A stretch of 64,000 nt of DNA from VRUE01 sp963728835 (GTDB taxonomy: Bacteria; Actinomycetota; Thermoleophilia; Solirubrobacterales; 70-9): the NCBI GenBank assembly GCA_963728835.1, contig CAVSKZ010000002.1:496001-560000 (forward strand), read 5' to 3'. Position 1 is the stretch's first letter. Each line of letters opens with the position of its first letter. Both the position numbers and the translations under genes were made by a program. Positions 45,069 to 53,583 of the stretch are shown here, piece after piece. The notes beneath the pieces are model-generated. The model saw nothing but the letters and a program-made list of their open reading frames with translations, did not search any database and was not told the origin of the DNA.

Positions 45069-46427
45069 GTGCTCGACCTGGAGACACGCGAGCGCACCGC
45101 CGGCCCCGAGCGCGAGCGCATCCTCGCTGCGCTGGTCGAGATCGCCGCCGAGCGCGGCTACGCCGAGACCACGGTCGAGACGGTCCTCGAGAGCGCCGGC
45201 CTGGACCGGCCCGCCTTCGACCGGCATTTCCGCAGCAAGTACGACTGCTTCCTCACCGCCTGGCAGGAGATGAACGAGACCTGCATGCAGACGATGCTGG
45301 CTGCCTACAACAGCCACGAGCACTGGCCCGACAAGCTGCGCGCGGTCGCCTGCGAGGTGGTCGAATCGCTGCGCGGCAACCCCACCCGCGCCACCTTCTC
45401 GGTCGAGGTGCTGGCGGCCGGCGACGCCGCCCGCGCCCGCCGCGACATGACGATGCGGGTGATCGCCTCCCTGATCGACGCCGGCCGCAACGAGATGGAG
45501 GACCCCGAGTCCGTTCCCCACACGACCGCAGAGGCGCTGGCGGGGTCCGCCTACGGGCAGGTCTACTCGAGGATCGTGCAGGGTCGCGGCGACGAGCTGC
45601 CCGAGCTGGTGCCGCAGCTGATGTCGGCTGCCGTGATGCCCTACCTGGGCCTGGAGGCCGCGATGGCCGAGCTGGGCAAGGGGTTCGACCCTCCGGCGCG
45701 ATATCGTCGGGACGTGGCCAAACGCACCCCCACGCCCAAGTCCGATGGTCCTACGAGCGCCGACGGCTACCCGCCCGAGCTCTCCCGCCTACCGCCTGGA
45801 CGGCACGGCCTGCCGCGGGAGTTCGTCGTCCACAATCAGCGCGAGCGACTGGTCGCCGGCCTCGCGGAGGCGATTGCCGAGAACGGCTACTCGGGCACGA
45901 CGATCGCCCACATCACCAGGCACGCCGCCGTTTCCCGCCGGACTTTCTACGAGCACTTCTCCAGCAAGGACGAGTGCTTCGTCGCCGCCTACGACACGGT
46001 GATGGCAGAGCTGATCGAGCGTGTCTCCGATGGCTTCGAGGGGGTCGAGGACTGGCCGCACGCCGTGCGCGCCGGGATCGCGGCGATGCTCGCCTTCCTC
46101 GCCACCGAGCCGCACCTCGCCCGCCTCTGCATGGTCGAGGCGCTGGTCGCCGGCCCGGTCGTGGTCGAGCGCTACGACGCCGCGATCAAAAGCTTCGTCC
46201 CCTACTTCCAGAGCGGTCGCGAGGGCCGTCCGCCCGAGGTCCTGGCCCGCCTCTCGCCAACCACCGAGGAGGCTTTGGTGGGGGGGATGGTCTCGCTGAT
46301 CTCCCGCCGCATCATCGCCGGCAGGACGGAGGAACTGGAAGAGCTCCTCCCCGACTTGGTCGAGTTCACCCTCACGCCCTACCTGGGCAGCAGGGAAGCC
46401 GCCAAGATCGCCCACGAGAAGGACTGA
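45069..46427 (+). CDS. Tandem double TetR-family protein (two TetR domains in one frame)
   Basis: One open frame of 452 codons encodes two complete TetR units. The first (residues 1-212) has ERERILAALVEIAAERGYAETTVETVLESAGLDRPAFDRHF and FRSKYDCFLTAWQ. After a linker (RRDVAKRTPTPKSDGPTSAD) the second begins LPPGRHGLPREFVVHNQRERL with helix-turn-helix TTIAHITRHAAVSRRTFYEHFSSKDECF. An internal GTG at 45714 has TATCGT 6 nt upstream, so the second unit may also be made alone from a leaderless message. Either a true fusion or two genes whose separating stop has been lost or masked by an indel. TetR proteins act as dimers, so a fusion could be a pseudo-dimer. Confidence 0.72.
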   Translation: MLDLETRERTAGPERERILAALVEIAAERGYAETTVETVLESAGLDRPAFDRHFRSKYDCFLTAWQEMNETCMQTMLAAYNSHEHWPDKLRAVACEVVESLRGNPTRATFSVEVLAAGDAARARRDMTMRVIASLIDAGRNEMEDPESVPHTTAEALAGSAYGQVYSRIVQGRGDELPELVPQLMSAAVMPYLGLEAAMAELGKGFDPPARYRRDVAKRTPTPKSDGPTSADGYPPELSRLPPGRHGLPREFVVHNQRERLVAGLAEAIAENGYSGTTIAHITRHAAVSRRTFYEHFSSKDECFVAAYDTVMAELIERVSDGFEGVEDWPHAVRAGIAAMLAFLATEPHLARLCMVEALVAGPVVVERYDAAIKSFVPYFQSGREGRPPEVLARLSPTTEEALVGGMVSLISRRIIAGRTEELEELLPDLVEFTLTPYLGSREAAKIAHEKD

Positions 46428-46552
46428 GCTCGGCCGGGCGCGCCCTGCGCGCGTCAAGGTTGTCTCTTCGGCGACGATTCGCGCACCACAGGCGCGGAAG
46501 CCCCTGCGACAATACGTTTCGTGCTCTACCGGCGCCAACCCTCCGCGAGCTG

Positions 46553-46699
46553 ATGGAGAAGAGCACGAGGCAGCTGGAGGAAGGGACGAAGCAGATCCAG
46601 GCGAACACGCGGGCGGTCCTAGCGTGCTCGACGAAGCCGCTTGACTTCGTCAGGCCCATATACGAACATATGTTCGTATGGAGATTGCCTGTGCCCTGA
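46553..46699 (+). CDS. Possible small ORF of 48 residues before imuB
   Basis: ATG 46553 opens a frame reading MEKSTRQLEEGTKQIQANTR then AVLACSTKPLDFV, hydrophilic and helical in the first half, with a composition more natural than typical shadow frames here. It runs through the SOS palindrome and overlaps imuB by 22 bp. There is no clear ribosome site and no family is recognised. The rest of 46428-46659 shows no other gene. Confidence 0.2.
   Translation: MEKSTRQLEEGTKQIQANTRAVLACSTKPLDFVRPIYEHMFVWRLPVP
46660..46679. promoter_or_regulatory. LexA-type SOS box at the imuB start
   Basis: A perfect 20-bp palindrome, atacgaacatatgttcgtat, containing the actinobacterial LexA core GAAC-N4-GTTC. It overlaps the first two bases of the imuB ATG (46678). 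A TTGACT (46641-46646) upstream may be the -35, with an ACATAT -10 inside the palindrome at 19-bp spacing, so LexA binding would block the promoter directly. LexA control of imuB-dnaE2 mutasomes is established in other actinobacteria. Confidence 0.8.
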
Positions 46700-47658
46700 T
46701 CCCCGATCGAGTCCTCGCCCATCCCCTCGCCGCTGCCGAGTCGACTGAGCGGCTGCTCAGGGCGCTGGAGGGAATAGGCGCCGCGGTCGAGTCCGAGCGT
46801 GCCGGGGAGGCGTTCTTCGCAGTCGACGGCCTGCGGGGCATGCACGGCGGCGAGAGCGCCGACGTGCTCTCCGCGGCGCGGCGGGCCGCCGGGGTGGAGG
46901 CGCGGATCGGCTCCGGCTCGACCCGCTTCGGCGCCTGGCTCGAGGCGAGCGGTCGACGCTCCCCGGTGCCCGTCGCGGCGCTGGCTGGCCGGATCGGCTT
47001 GGCGCAGCGCGAGGCGGATGACCTGGTAGAGACGCTGCGGCGGCTGGGCATCGAGACGCTGGACGCGCTTGCGGTGCTCTCCCCGTCCAGGGTCGCCGAG
47101 CGCTTCGGCCCGCCGGGGCTGCGGGCGCTGGGGCTCGCCCGCGGGGAGGACTCGCCACTGCGCCCGCGCCCCCCGCACGAGGTGCTGACGGAGGAGGTCG
47201 AGCTGCCCGAAGGAGCGGCCGGGGGACAGCTCGAGCGTGCCCTGGGGCTGCTGGTCGACCGGCTGCTCGCCGCGCCGCAGCGTCGCGGCCGAACCCTGCT
47301 GGGCCTGCGTCTCGGCGCCCTGCTCAGCGGCGGCGGCAGCTGGAGCGTCGACCAGGGGCTCGGCCGCCCGACCGCTTCGCCGCGGACGCTGCGCTCGGTG
47401 CTGGCGCCGCGGCTGGAGACGCTGCCCGGCGCCGCCTCCGCCCTGCATCTGCGCGCGCTCGGCCTGGGCCCGTGCGTGGGGGATCAGCTGGAGCTCTCGG
47501 TCCGCGGCGAGGAGCACCGTCGGCGGCGGCTGGGCGACGCGATCCGCGAGGTCCGCACCGCCCAGGGCGCCGAGGCTCTGCTCGAGGTCCTCCCCCTCGA
47601 CTCCTCCTCCCGCTTTCCGGAGCGCCGCGCGATCCTCACCCCGGCTGCGGCTCCATGA
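46678..47658 (+). CDS. imuB: ImuB-like Y-family polymerase homologue, N-terminally shortened
   Basis: ImuB is a catalytically inactive Y-family protein that ties DnaE2 to the sliding clamp in mutagenic repair. The protein starts MEIACALIP, as ImuB does, then passes at once to AESTERLLRALEGIGAAVESERAGEAFFAVDGLRGMHGG; about 70 palm residues usually found between are missing. The rest is typical: RIGSGSTRFGAWLEA, LRRLGIETLDALAVLSPSRVAERFGPPGLRALGLARGED, LTEEVELPEGA and a little-finger-like C-terminal half. The length is 326 residues against roughly 400-500 in relatives. No ribosome site; probably leaderless. The stop overlaps the next ATG. The deletion could be real or an assembly loss. Confidence 0.8.
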   Translation: MEIACALIPDRVLAHPLAAAESTERLLRALEGIGAAVESERAGEAFFAVDGLRGMHGGESADVLSAARRAAGVEARIGSGSTRFGAWLEASGRRSPVPVAALAGRIGLAQREADDLVETLRRLGIETLDALAVLSPSRVAERFGPPGLRALGLARGEDSPLRPRPPHEVLTEEVELPEGAAGGQLERALGLLVDRLLAAPQRRGRTLLGLRLGALLSGGGSWSVDQGLGRPTASPRTLRSVLAPRLETLPGAASALHLRALGLGPCVGDQLELSVRGEEHRRRRLGDAIREVRTAQGAEALLEVLPLDSSSRFPERRAILTPAAAP

Positions 47659-47903
47659 CCCCCGGGTTGCGGCGGCTGTATGTGCCGCGGCGAGCTGCGG
47701 TCGAGGCCGGTCCGGATGGCGAGCCGCTGGCGGTCGAGGGGGTGGCGGTCGAGGCGGTGCGGGAGGAGTGGCTGGTCGAGGATCGCTGGTGGACGCTGAA
47801 GCCGATGCGCCGGCACTACTTCGAGCTGGTGCTCGCCGACGGCCGCGACCTGGTCGTCTTTCGCAACGCGGGCAGCGGGCACTGGTACCGGCAACGCGGC
47901 TGA
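47655..47903 (+). CDS. DUF6504-like small protein of the mutasome operon
   Basis: An 82-residue protein: RRLYVPRRAAVEAGPDGEPLAVEGVAVEAVREEWLVEDRWWTLKPMRRHYFELVLADGRDLVVFRNAGSGHWYRQRG. A small beta-rich fold with a conserved EEW...DRWW and HYFEL; DUF6504 proteins are commonly encoded between imuB and dnaE2 in actinobacteria. ATG 47655 overlaps the imuB stop (ATGA), and its TGA overlaps the dnaE2 ATG (TGATG), so all three are translationally coupled. Function not known; a mutasome accessory role is inferred from position. Confidence 0.75.
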   Translation: MTPGLRRLYVPRRAAVEAGPDGEPLAVEGVAVEAVREEWLVEDRWWTLKPMRRHYFELVLADGRDLVVFRNAGSGHWYRQRG

Positions 47904-50900
47904 TGGACGCAGGGGCTCCGTACGTCGAGCTGCACGCTCACTCGGCCTTCTCCTTCCTCGACGGGGCCTCGACGCCGATGGAGCTGGCGGCGGCCGCGGC
48001 CGAGCTGGAGTATCCGGCGCTTGCGCTGACCGATCACGACGGGGTTTGGGGGTCGATGGAGTTCGTACATGCCTGTAAGGGGTTTGGTGTTCGTGGGATC
48101 ACCGGGGCGGAGTTGACTGTGAGGGTTGCTGGGCCGGCGGGTCCTGTCGCCGCAGGGGACCCACCGCCCCCTGCGGTAGCTAAAGCTTCCTCGGGGGCGG
48201 TCCCCCCTGCGACGCCACCCCCCGGCAGAGACGTCCACATAACTCTGCTCTGCGAGAGCGCGGTGGGATACCGGAACCTCTGCCGGTTGCTGACGCGCGC
48301 CCACTCGCACACTCGCGACAACACGGCGCGGTCAGCGAGGGCGCCTTGGGTTGGCTTGGGGGAGGTCGAAGCGCACTCGGAGGGACTGGTGTGTCTTTCG
48401 GGGTGTGCGGGGGAGGGGGCGGTTGCCTCGGCCTTCGAGCGGGGGGAGGTGGCGGTGGGGGCTGAGGTTGCGCGGCGCTTGCTCGGGGTCTTCGGGGGGG
48501 ACCGGTTCCGGGTCGAGCTGCAGCGGCCCTACTGGCGGCGGGACCGGGCGCGGAACCGTTGGCTGGTTGGGTTGGCCGAGCGGCTGGGGGTGCCGTGCGT
48601 GGCCACCGGCAACGTGCACTCTCACGCACGCCGCCGCACCCGCCTCCAGGACGCCTTCGTCGCGGTGCGGCTGGGAATGTCGCTGGAGGAGTCCGAGCCG
48701 CGCCGCCGCGGCAACCCGACCTCGGCCCTGGCCTCGCCACGGGCGATGGCGGCGCGCTTCGCCGAGCACCCCGGCGCCGTCGCCGAGACCCTGCGGCTCG
48801 CCGAGCGGCTGCGCTTCGACCTCGGCGCGGAGCTCGGCTACCGCTACCCCCGGGCCGGAGAGCCCGGGGTCGACCGAGAGCTGGCCGAGATCTGCCGGAG
48901 CCTGCTGGCCGAGCGCTACGCGGCCTCGTCCCACCGCCGCGAGGCCGAGGCGCGCCTCGAGGACGAGCTGGGGACGATCCGGGCGCTCGGCCTCTCCGGC
49001 TTCTTCCTCCTGCACCGCGATCTGCTGGAGCTGGCGCGCGAGGTCGCGATCGAGGTGCGCGGCCGCGGCTCGCCGCGCTCGGTGCTGCCCCCGGGGCGGG
49101 GCCGCGGCTCCAGCGTCAGCTCGGTCGTCTGCTACCTGACCGGCCTCTCCCACGTCGACCCGGTCGAGGCCGGCCTCTTCGCCGGCCGCTTCCTCAACGA
49201 GGAAGTGACCACGGTGCCCGACATCGACCTCGACTTCCCCCGCGATATTCGCGAGAAGCTGATCCCGCGCGTGCACGAGCGCTACGGGGCCGACCGCTCG
49301 GCCCTCGTCGCCGCCTTCCCCACCTACCGACCGCGCGGCGCCGTGCGCGACCTCGGCAAGGCGCTGGGCCTGCCGCCGGAGGAGGTCGACCGGGTGGCGA
49401 AGATGGTCGGCTTCCACGAGCGCGGTGGGGAGATCGAGCGCGACGTGGTCGCCGCGATCGGCGCCGGCCGCGCGGCCTCTCCCCGCTGGCGGGCGCTGCT
49501 GTCCCTCTGCGTCGAGGCGATGGGCCTGCCCCGCCACGCCTCCCAGCATCCGGGCGGGATGGTGATCTCGACCGAGTCGCTGCTCGACGTCTGCCCGGTC
49601 GTGCCGGCGGCGATGGAGGGGAGGCAGATCGTCCAGTGGGACAAGGACTCCTGCTCGGATGCCGGCTTCCTCAAGATCGACCTGCTCGGGCTGGGGATGC
49701 TCTCCGCGGTCGAGCGCTGCGTCGAGGAAGTGGGGAGGACGCGAGGCCGCCCGCTCGACCTCTCGCGCATCCCCGTCGACGACCCCGAGACCTTCGAATC
49801 GATCCGCGCGGCGGAGACGACCGGCGTCTTCCAGATCGAGAGCCGCGCTCAGATGCAGATGCTGCCGCGGACCCTGCCCCGCGACCTCGACGACCTCACC
49901 GTGCAGGTGGCGCTCGTCCGGCCCGGCCCGATTCAGGGCGGCGCCGTCCACCCCTACATCGAGCGCCGCAAGCGCCTGCGCCAGGACCCCGGGTTCGAGG
50001 TCCCCTGCGACCACCCGCTGCTGGAGCCCGTCCTGCGCGACACCCTCGGCACGATCGTCTTCCAGGAGCAGGTGATCGAGGTGGCGATGGCTCTTGCCGG
50101 GTTCTCCTCGTCGGAGGCCGAGAGCCTGCGCCGGGCTATGAGCCGCAAGCGCTCCGAGGAGGCGATGCGCGCCCATCACGAGCGCTTTCTCGAGGGGGCC
50201 GCAGCCCGCGGCGTGGAGGAGGCGACGGCGGAGCGGGTCTGGTCCCAGATCCAGGGCTTCTCCGGCTTCGGCTTCCCGAAGGCGCACTCGGCCGCCTTCG
50301 GCCTGCTCGCCTACCAATCGGCCTGGCTGCGAATCCACCGCGCCCCCGAGTTCCTCTGCGCGCTGCTGAACGAGCAGCCGATGGGCTTCTACCCGCCAGA
50401 CGCCCTCGTCCACGAGGCCCAGCGCCGCGGCGTTCGCCTCGCCGGCCCCGACGCAAACCGCAGCCGCGTCCCCTGCCGCGTCGAGCGCGAGCGCGGCGGC
50501 CTACTCGTAAGGGTGGGGCTCGGCTACGTCAAGGGAGTCAAGAAGGAGGAGATGAAAAGCCTTGTGGGCGAGCGCGGCCACGGCGGCCCCTACCGAGACG
50601 TCGCCGACCTGGCCTCCCGCTCCGGCGCCTCCCCGGCTTCCCTCGAGCGCCTGGCCTGGGCCGGAGCCCTCGACCCGTTGGTAAAGGAGGACACCTCCCC
50701 AGACCACCGCCGCGAAGCCCTCTGGGAAGCAGGAGCCGCCGGTACCGGGATTCGCCGCGCCGAGGGCATGCAGATGGCGCTGCCGCTGGAGCCGCCGCGG
50801 CCGCCCGAGCCTGGAGCCGCTGGGCGAGTGGGGGAGGACGATCGCCGACTACCGCTCGATCGGGATGACCCTCGACGAGCACCCGATGGGCATGCTCCGC

Positions 50901-51356
50901 GACGAGCTGGCCCCGGAGATTCTGCGCAGCTCCGACCTGGAGCAGGCCGGCAACGGTGCGGTCGTCGAGGTGGCAGGCATGGTCGTCGCCCGCCAGCGCC
51001 CCGAGACCGCCAGGGGGATCGTCTTCATGCTGCTCGAGGACGAGCGCGGCACCGTCAACCTGATCGTCCCGCCGCATGTCTACGAGCGCTGCCGCGCCGC
51101 CGTCCGCGCCGCCCCCCTTGTCCGCGCCCAGGGCAAGCTCGAGCGCCACGAAGGCACCACCAACGTCGTCGTCGGCGAGGTCGTCGAGCTGCAAGGCCCC
51201 AGGGCTCCTCGCCGGCGGGACCCAGGGCGATCTGCTCCTCGGCTTTCGGGCCGGCCGGCCCCGAAATCGCCGCCGCGGGATCAGGCGCGCGAGCGGGTCG
51301 TGGCCGAGCTACGAGCGGTGGCTCCCGCCGGCCACAGCTTCGGGCGGCGGCGCTGA
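47903..51356 (+). CDS. dnaE2: Error-prone DNA polymerase DnaE2/ImuC (one frameshift)
   Basis: C-family polymerase for SOS mutagenesis. PHP domain: ELHAHSAFSFLDG (H11, H13) and ALTDHDGVWG. Polymerase core: GRGSSVSSVVCYLTGLSHVDP, VPDIDLDFPRDIREKLIPRV with the catalytic aspartates, HPGGMVIS, IDLLGLGMLSAVERC, and GFSGFGFPKAHSAAFGLLAYQSAWLR. C-terminal helix-hairpin-helix and OB domain: GMTLDEHPMGMLRDEL, VAGMVVARQRPETARGIVFMLLEDERG, ending VAPAGHSFGRR. An extra C near 50808 shifts the frame. Residues 76-109 of the PHP domain come from a palindromic repeat (48129-48228). The 3' end overlaps the convergent HxlR gene by 48 bp. Confidence 0.93.
48129..48228 (-). repeat. Palindromic ~100-bp element, copy B (inside dnaE2)
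   Basis: Reverse-complement partner of copy A (27495-27594), about nine of ten bases alike. It holds two stem-loops, cgcagggg...cccctgcg and gggggcggtccccc. It lies between the GAELTV and HITLLC strands of the DnaE2 PHP domain, where relatives have only a short turn, and encodes a Pro/Ala-rich loop (GPVAAGDPPPPAVAKASSG). No stop is created. Confidence 0.8.
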
Positions 51357-52025
51357 GCCCTCGCAAGCGCACCTCTCCGGCATCGGGAAGAGGCGGAGGA
51401 AGCGCTTGACCGGCTGCTTGCCCCCCTCGATCTCGAGTGCGCCGGCGGCGAGGGCCTCGCCCAGGGGGAGCCGGCCGGTGAGGATCGCGGCGAGGGTGGC
51501 GGCGTCCGGGACCGCGATCGTGGCCTCCGGGTCCTCGGCTGCGCCGCGCGCCAGGTCGAGCTCTCCCCTGCAGACGCTGACGGCGAAGCTCTCCTCGCCG
51601 ATCCGCAGCCCGTAAGTCGCCTCCAGGCGAACGGCCGCCTCGGGATCGAAGAGCGAGCGCAGGGCCAGCACTATCGAGTCCGGGCCGATCTCCTCTGAGT
51701 CCGGTGGGATCGGGGAGCGGGCACCCCAGGCGCCAAGCTGGGTCACGATCGGCTCCAGCTCGCGGCCCCACTCGGTCAGCTCGTAGACGGTCGAGCCGTA
51801 CGGTGGGGGAAGCTTGCGCTTGCGCACCACGGCCGCCTGCTCGAGGTCGCGAAGGCGCTCTGTCAGGATGTTGGGACTGGCGTGCGGCAGGCCGGTGCGC
51901 AGGTCCGTGAAGCGCTTCGGGCCGAGCAGGAGCTCGCGTACGACCAAGAGCGACCAGCGCTCCCCGACCACGTCCAGGGCGTGGGCGAAACGGCAAGCCT
52001 CGCCGTAGGTGCGCTTGCTGGCCAT
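51309..52025 (-). CDS. HxlR-family regulator with SCP2-like C-terminal domain
   Basis: A 238-residue protein. Residues 1-110 are an HxlR winged helix: GEACRFAHALDVVGERWSLLVVRELLLGPKRFTDLRTGLPHASPNILTERLRDLE, with the Cys often used for redox or aldehyde sensing in the family. The C-terminal half (LRSLFDPEAAVRLEATYGLRIGEESFAVSVCRGELDLARG) resembles an SCP2 sterol-carrier fold that could bind a ligand. It is divergent from an MFS pump, with a palindromic operator between them. TAACAT ends 6 nt before ATG 52025, so the message is probably leaderless. Confidence 0.88.
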   Translation of the reverse strand: MASKRTYGEACRFAHALDVVGERWSLLVVRELLLGPKRFTDLRTGLPHASPNILTERLRDLEQAAVVRKRKLPPPYGSTVYELTEWGRELEPIVTQLGAWGARSPIPPDSEEIGPDSIVLALRSLFDPEAAVRLEATYGLRIGEESFAVSVCRGELDLARGAAEDPEATIAVPDAATLAAILTGRLPLGEALAAGALEIEGGKQPVKRFLRLFPMPERCACEGSAPPPEAVAGGSHRS

Positions 52026-52101
52026 GAGCGAATGTTAAGCGCGGTGATACAAGTTTGCAACTGGGTAGTTGCTTTTCTGAACCTTTGCTAGGGTGCCCCG
52101 G
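52026..52101. promoter_or_regulatory. Divergent hxlR/MFS promoters with shared operator
   Basis: Minus strand: -35 TTGCAA (52060-52055), 17-bp spacer, -10 TAACAT (52037-52032), then 6 nt to the HxlR ATG. Plus strand: -35-like TAGTTG (52066-52071), 17-bp spacer, -10 TAGGGT (52089-52094), then 7 nt to the pump ATG. A perfect palindrome GCAACT-gggt-AGTTGC (52057-52072) covers both -35 elements, ideally placed for one HxlR dimer to control both genes. Confidence 0.65.
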
Positions 52102-53583
52102 ATGAACGACGCCAAGCCCGACAACTCCCGCTGGCTCGCGCTGTACGTCCTCTGCGCGGGGATGCTGATGATCGTCCTCGACGTGACCATCGTCAACGTC
52201 GCCCTGCCGACGATCCAGGACAGCCTCGGCTTCTCCCAGAGCGGCCTCGCCTGGGTCGTCAACGCCTACCTGATCCCCTTCGGCGGCCTGCTGCTGCTGG
52301 CCGGCCGCCTCGGCGACCTGCTTGGGCAGCGGCGCATGTTCCTGATCGGCCTCGGGGTGTTCACGGCGGCCTCGCTGCTCTGCGCCGTCGCCGAGAGCCA
52401 GGCGATGCTGATCGGCGGGCGCTTCTTCGCCGGAGTGGGCGGGGCGATTGCCTCGGCGGTGATCCTCGGCATGATCGTGACCCTGTTCCCGGAGCCGCGC
52501 GAGCAGGCGAAAGCGATCGGCGTCTACGGCTTCGTCGCCTCGGCCGGCGGCTCGATCGGCCTGCTCCTCGGCGGCGCCCTGACCCAGGCGATCAGCTGGC
52601 ACTGGATCTTCATCATCAACCTGCCGATCGGCCTCGCCACCGCCTACGGCGCCCTGCGCCTGGTCGAGGGGAAGCCCGGGATCGGGTTCAAGGCCGGCGC
52701 CGACATCCCCGGCGCGGCGCTGATCACCAACTCGCTGATGCTCGGCGTCTACACCATCCTCGGCATCAGCGAGCACGGCTGGGGCTCCGCCCAGACACTC
52801 GTGCTGAGCGCGATCTCGTTCGTCCTCGGCGCCGCCTTCGTCATCCGCCAGGCGCGGATCGAGAACCCGCTGATGCCGCTGCGGCTCTTCCGCTCGCGCA
52901 ACGTCGCCGGGGCCAACACGATCCAGGCGCTGCTCGTCGCCGGCATGTTCGGAATGTTCTTCCTCGGCGCGCTCTACCTGCAGCGGATCCTCGGCTACGA
53001 CGCGCTCGAGGTCGGCCTCGCCTTCCTTCCGGCGACGATCGTGATGGGCACGCTCTCGCTCGGCTTCTCGGAAAAGCTGATCATGCGCTTCGGCCCGAAG
53101 ACGACCCTGATCCCCGGTGTGATCATGGTCGGCATCGGGCTGCTGCTCTTCGCCCGCACGCCGGTCGAGGGCAACTACCTGGCCGACCTGCTGGCGCCGA
53201 TGCTGATGGTCGGGCTCGGCGTCGGCACCGCCTTCCCCGCCCTGATGACGCTGGCGATGTCGGGCGCAACGCAGGAGGACTCCGGCCTCGCCTCCGGCCT
53301 GGTCAACACCAGCATGCAGGTGGGCGGCGCGATCGGGCTGGCGGTCCTGGCGACGCTTGCGACCGAGCGCACCGACGCCCAGCTCGCCGAGGGCGCCGGG
53401 CAGCTGGCGGCGCTCAACTCCGGCTATCACCTCGCCTACGTCGTCGGCGCGATCCTGGTCGCGATCGCCACCGTGATCGCGGTGACCGTGCTGAAGCCAA
53501 TGCCGATGCCCTCCCCCGAGGAGATGGCGGCGATGGAGTCGGAGCGGCCGGGCGAGCGCGAGCCCGCCTACTCGGAGGCCTGA
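52102..53583 (+). CDS. MFS drug-efflux transporter (DHA2/EmrB-QacA type)
   Basis: A 493-residue pump with about 14 membrane helices, the DHA2 number. Motifs: MLMIVLDVTIVNVALPTIQDSLGFSQSGLAWVVNAYLIPFGGLLLLAGRLGDLLGQRRMF (motif A region with GRLGD) and the proline-containing helix GGSIGLLLGGALTQAISWHWIFIINLPIG (motif C/D2). It exports hydrophobic drugs by proton antiport; the substrate is unknown. ATG 52102 is preferred over GTG 52093 because a TAGGGT -10 lies 7 nt upstream and there is no ribosome site. Likely repressed by the divergent HxlR protein. Confidence 0.9.
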   Translation: MNDAKPDNSRWLALYVLCAGMLMIVLDVTIVNVALPTIQDSLGFSQSGLAWVVNAYLIPFGGLLLLAGRLGDLLGQRRMFLIGLGVFTAASLLCAVAESQAMLIGGRFFAGVGGAIASAVILGMIVTLFPEPREQAKAIGVYGFVASAGGSIGLLLGGALTQAISWHWIFIINLPIGLATAYGALRLVEGKPGIGFKAGADIPGAALITNSLMLGVYTILGISEHGWGSAQTLVLSAISFVLGAAFVIRQARIENPLMPLRLFRSRNVAGANTIQALLVAGMFGMFFLGALYLQRILGYDALEVGLAFLPATIVMGTLSLGFSEKLIMRFGPKTTLIPGVIMVGIGLLLFARTPVEGNYLADLLAPMLMVGLGVGTAFPALMTLAMSGATQEDSGLASGLVNTSMQVGGAIGLAVLATLATERTDAQLAEGAGQLAALNSGYHLAYVVGAILVAIATVIAVTVLKPMPMPSPEEMAAMESERPGEREPAYSEA

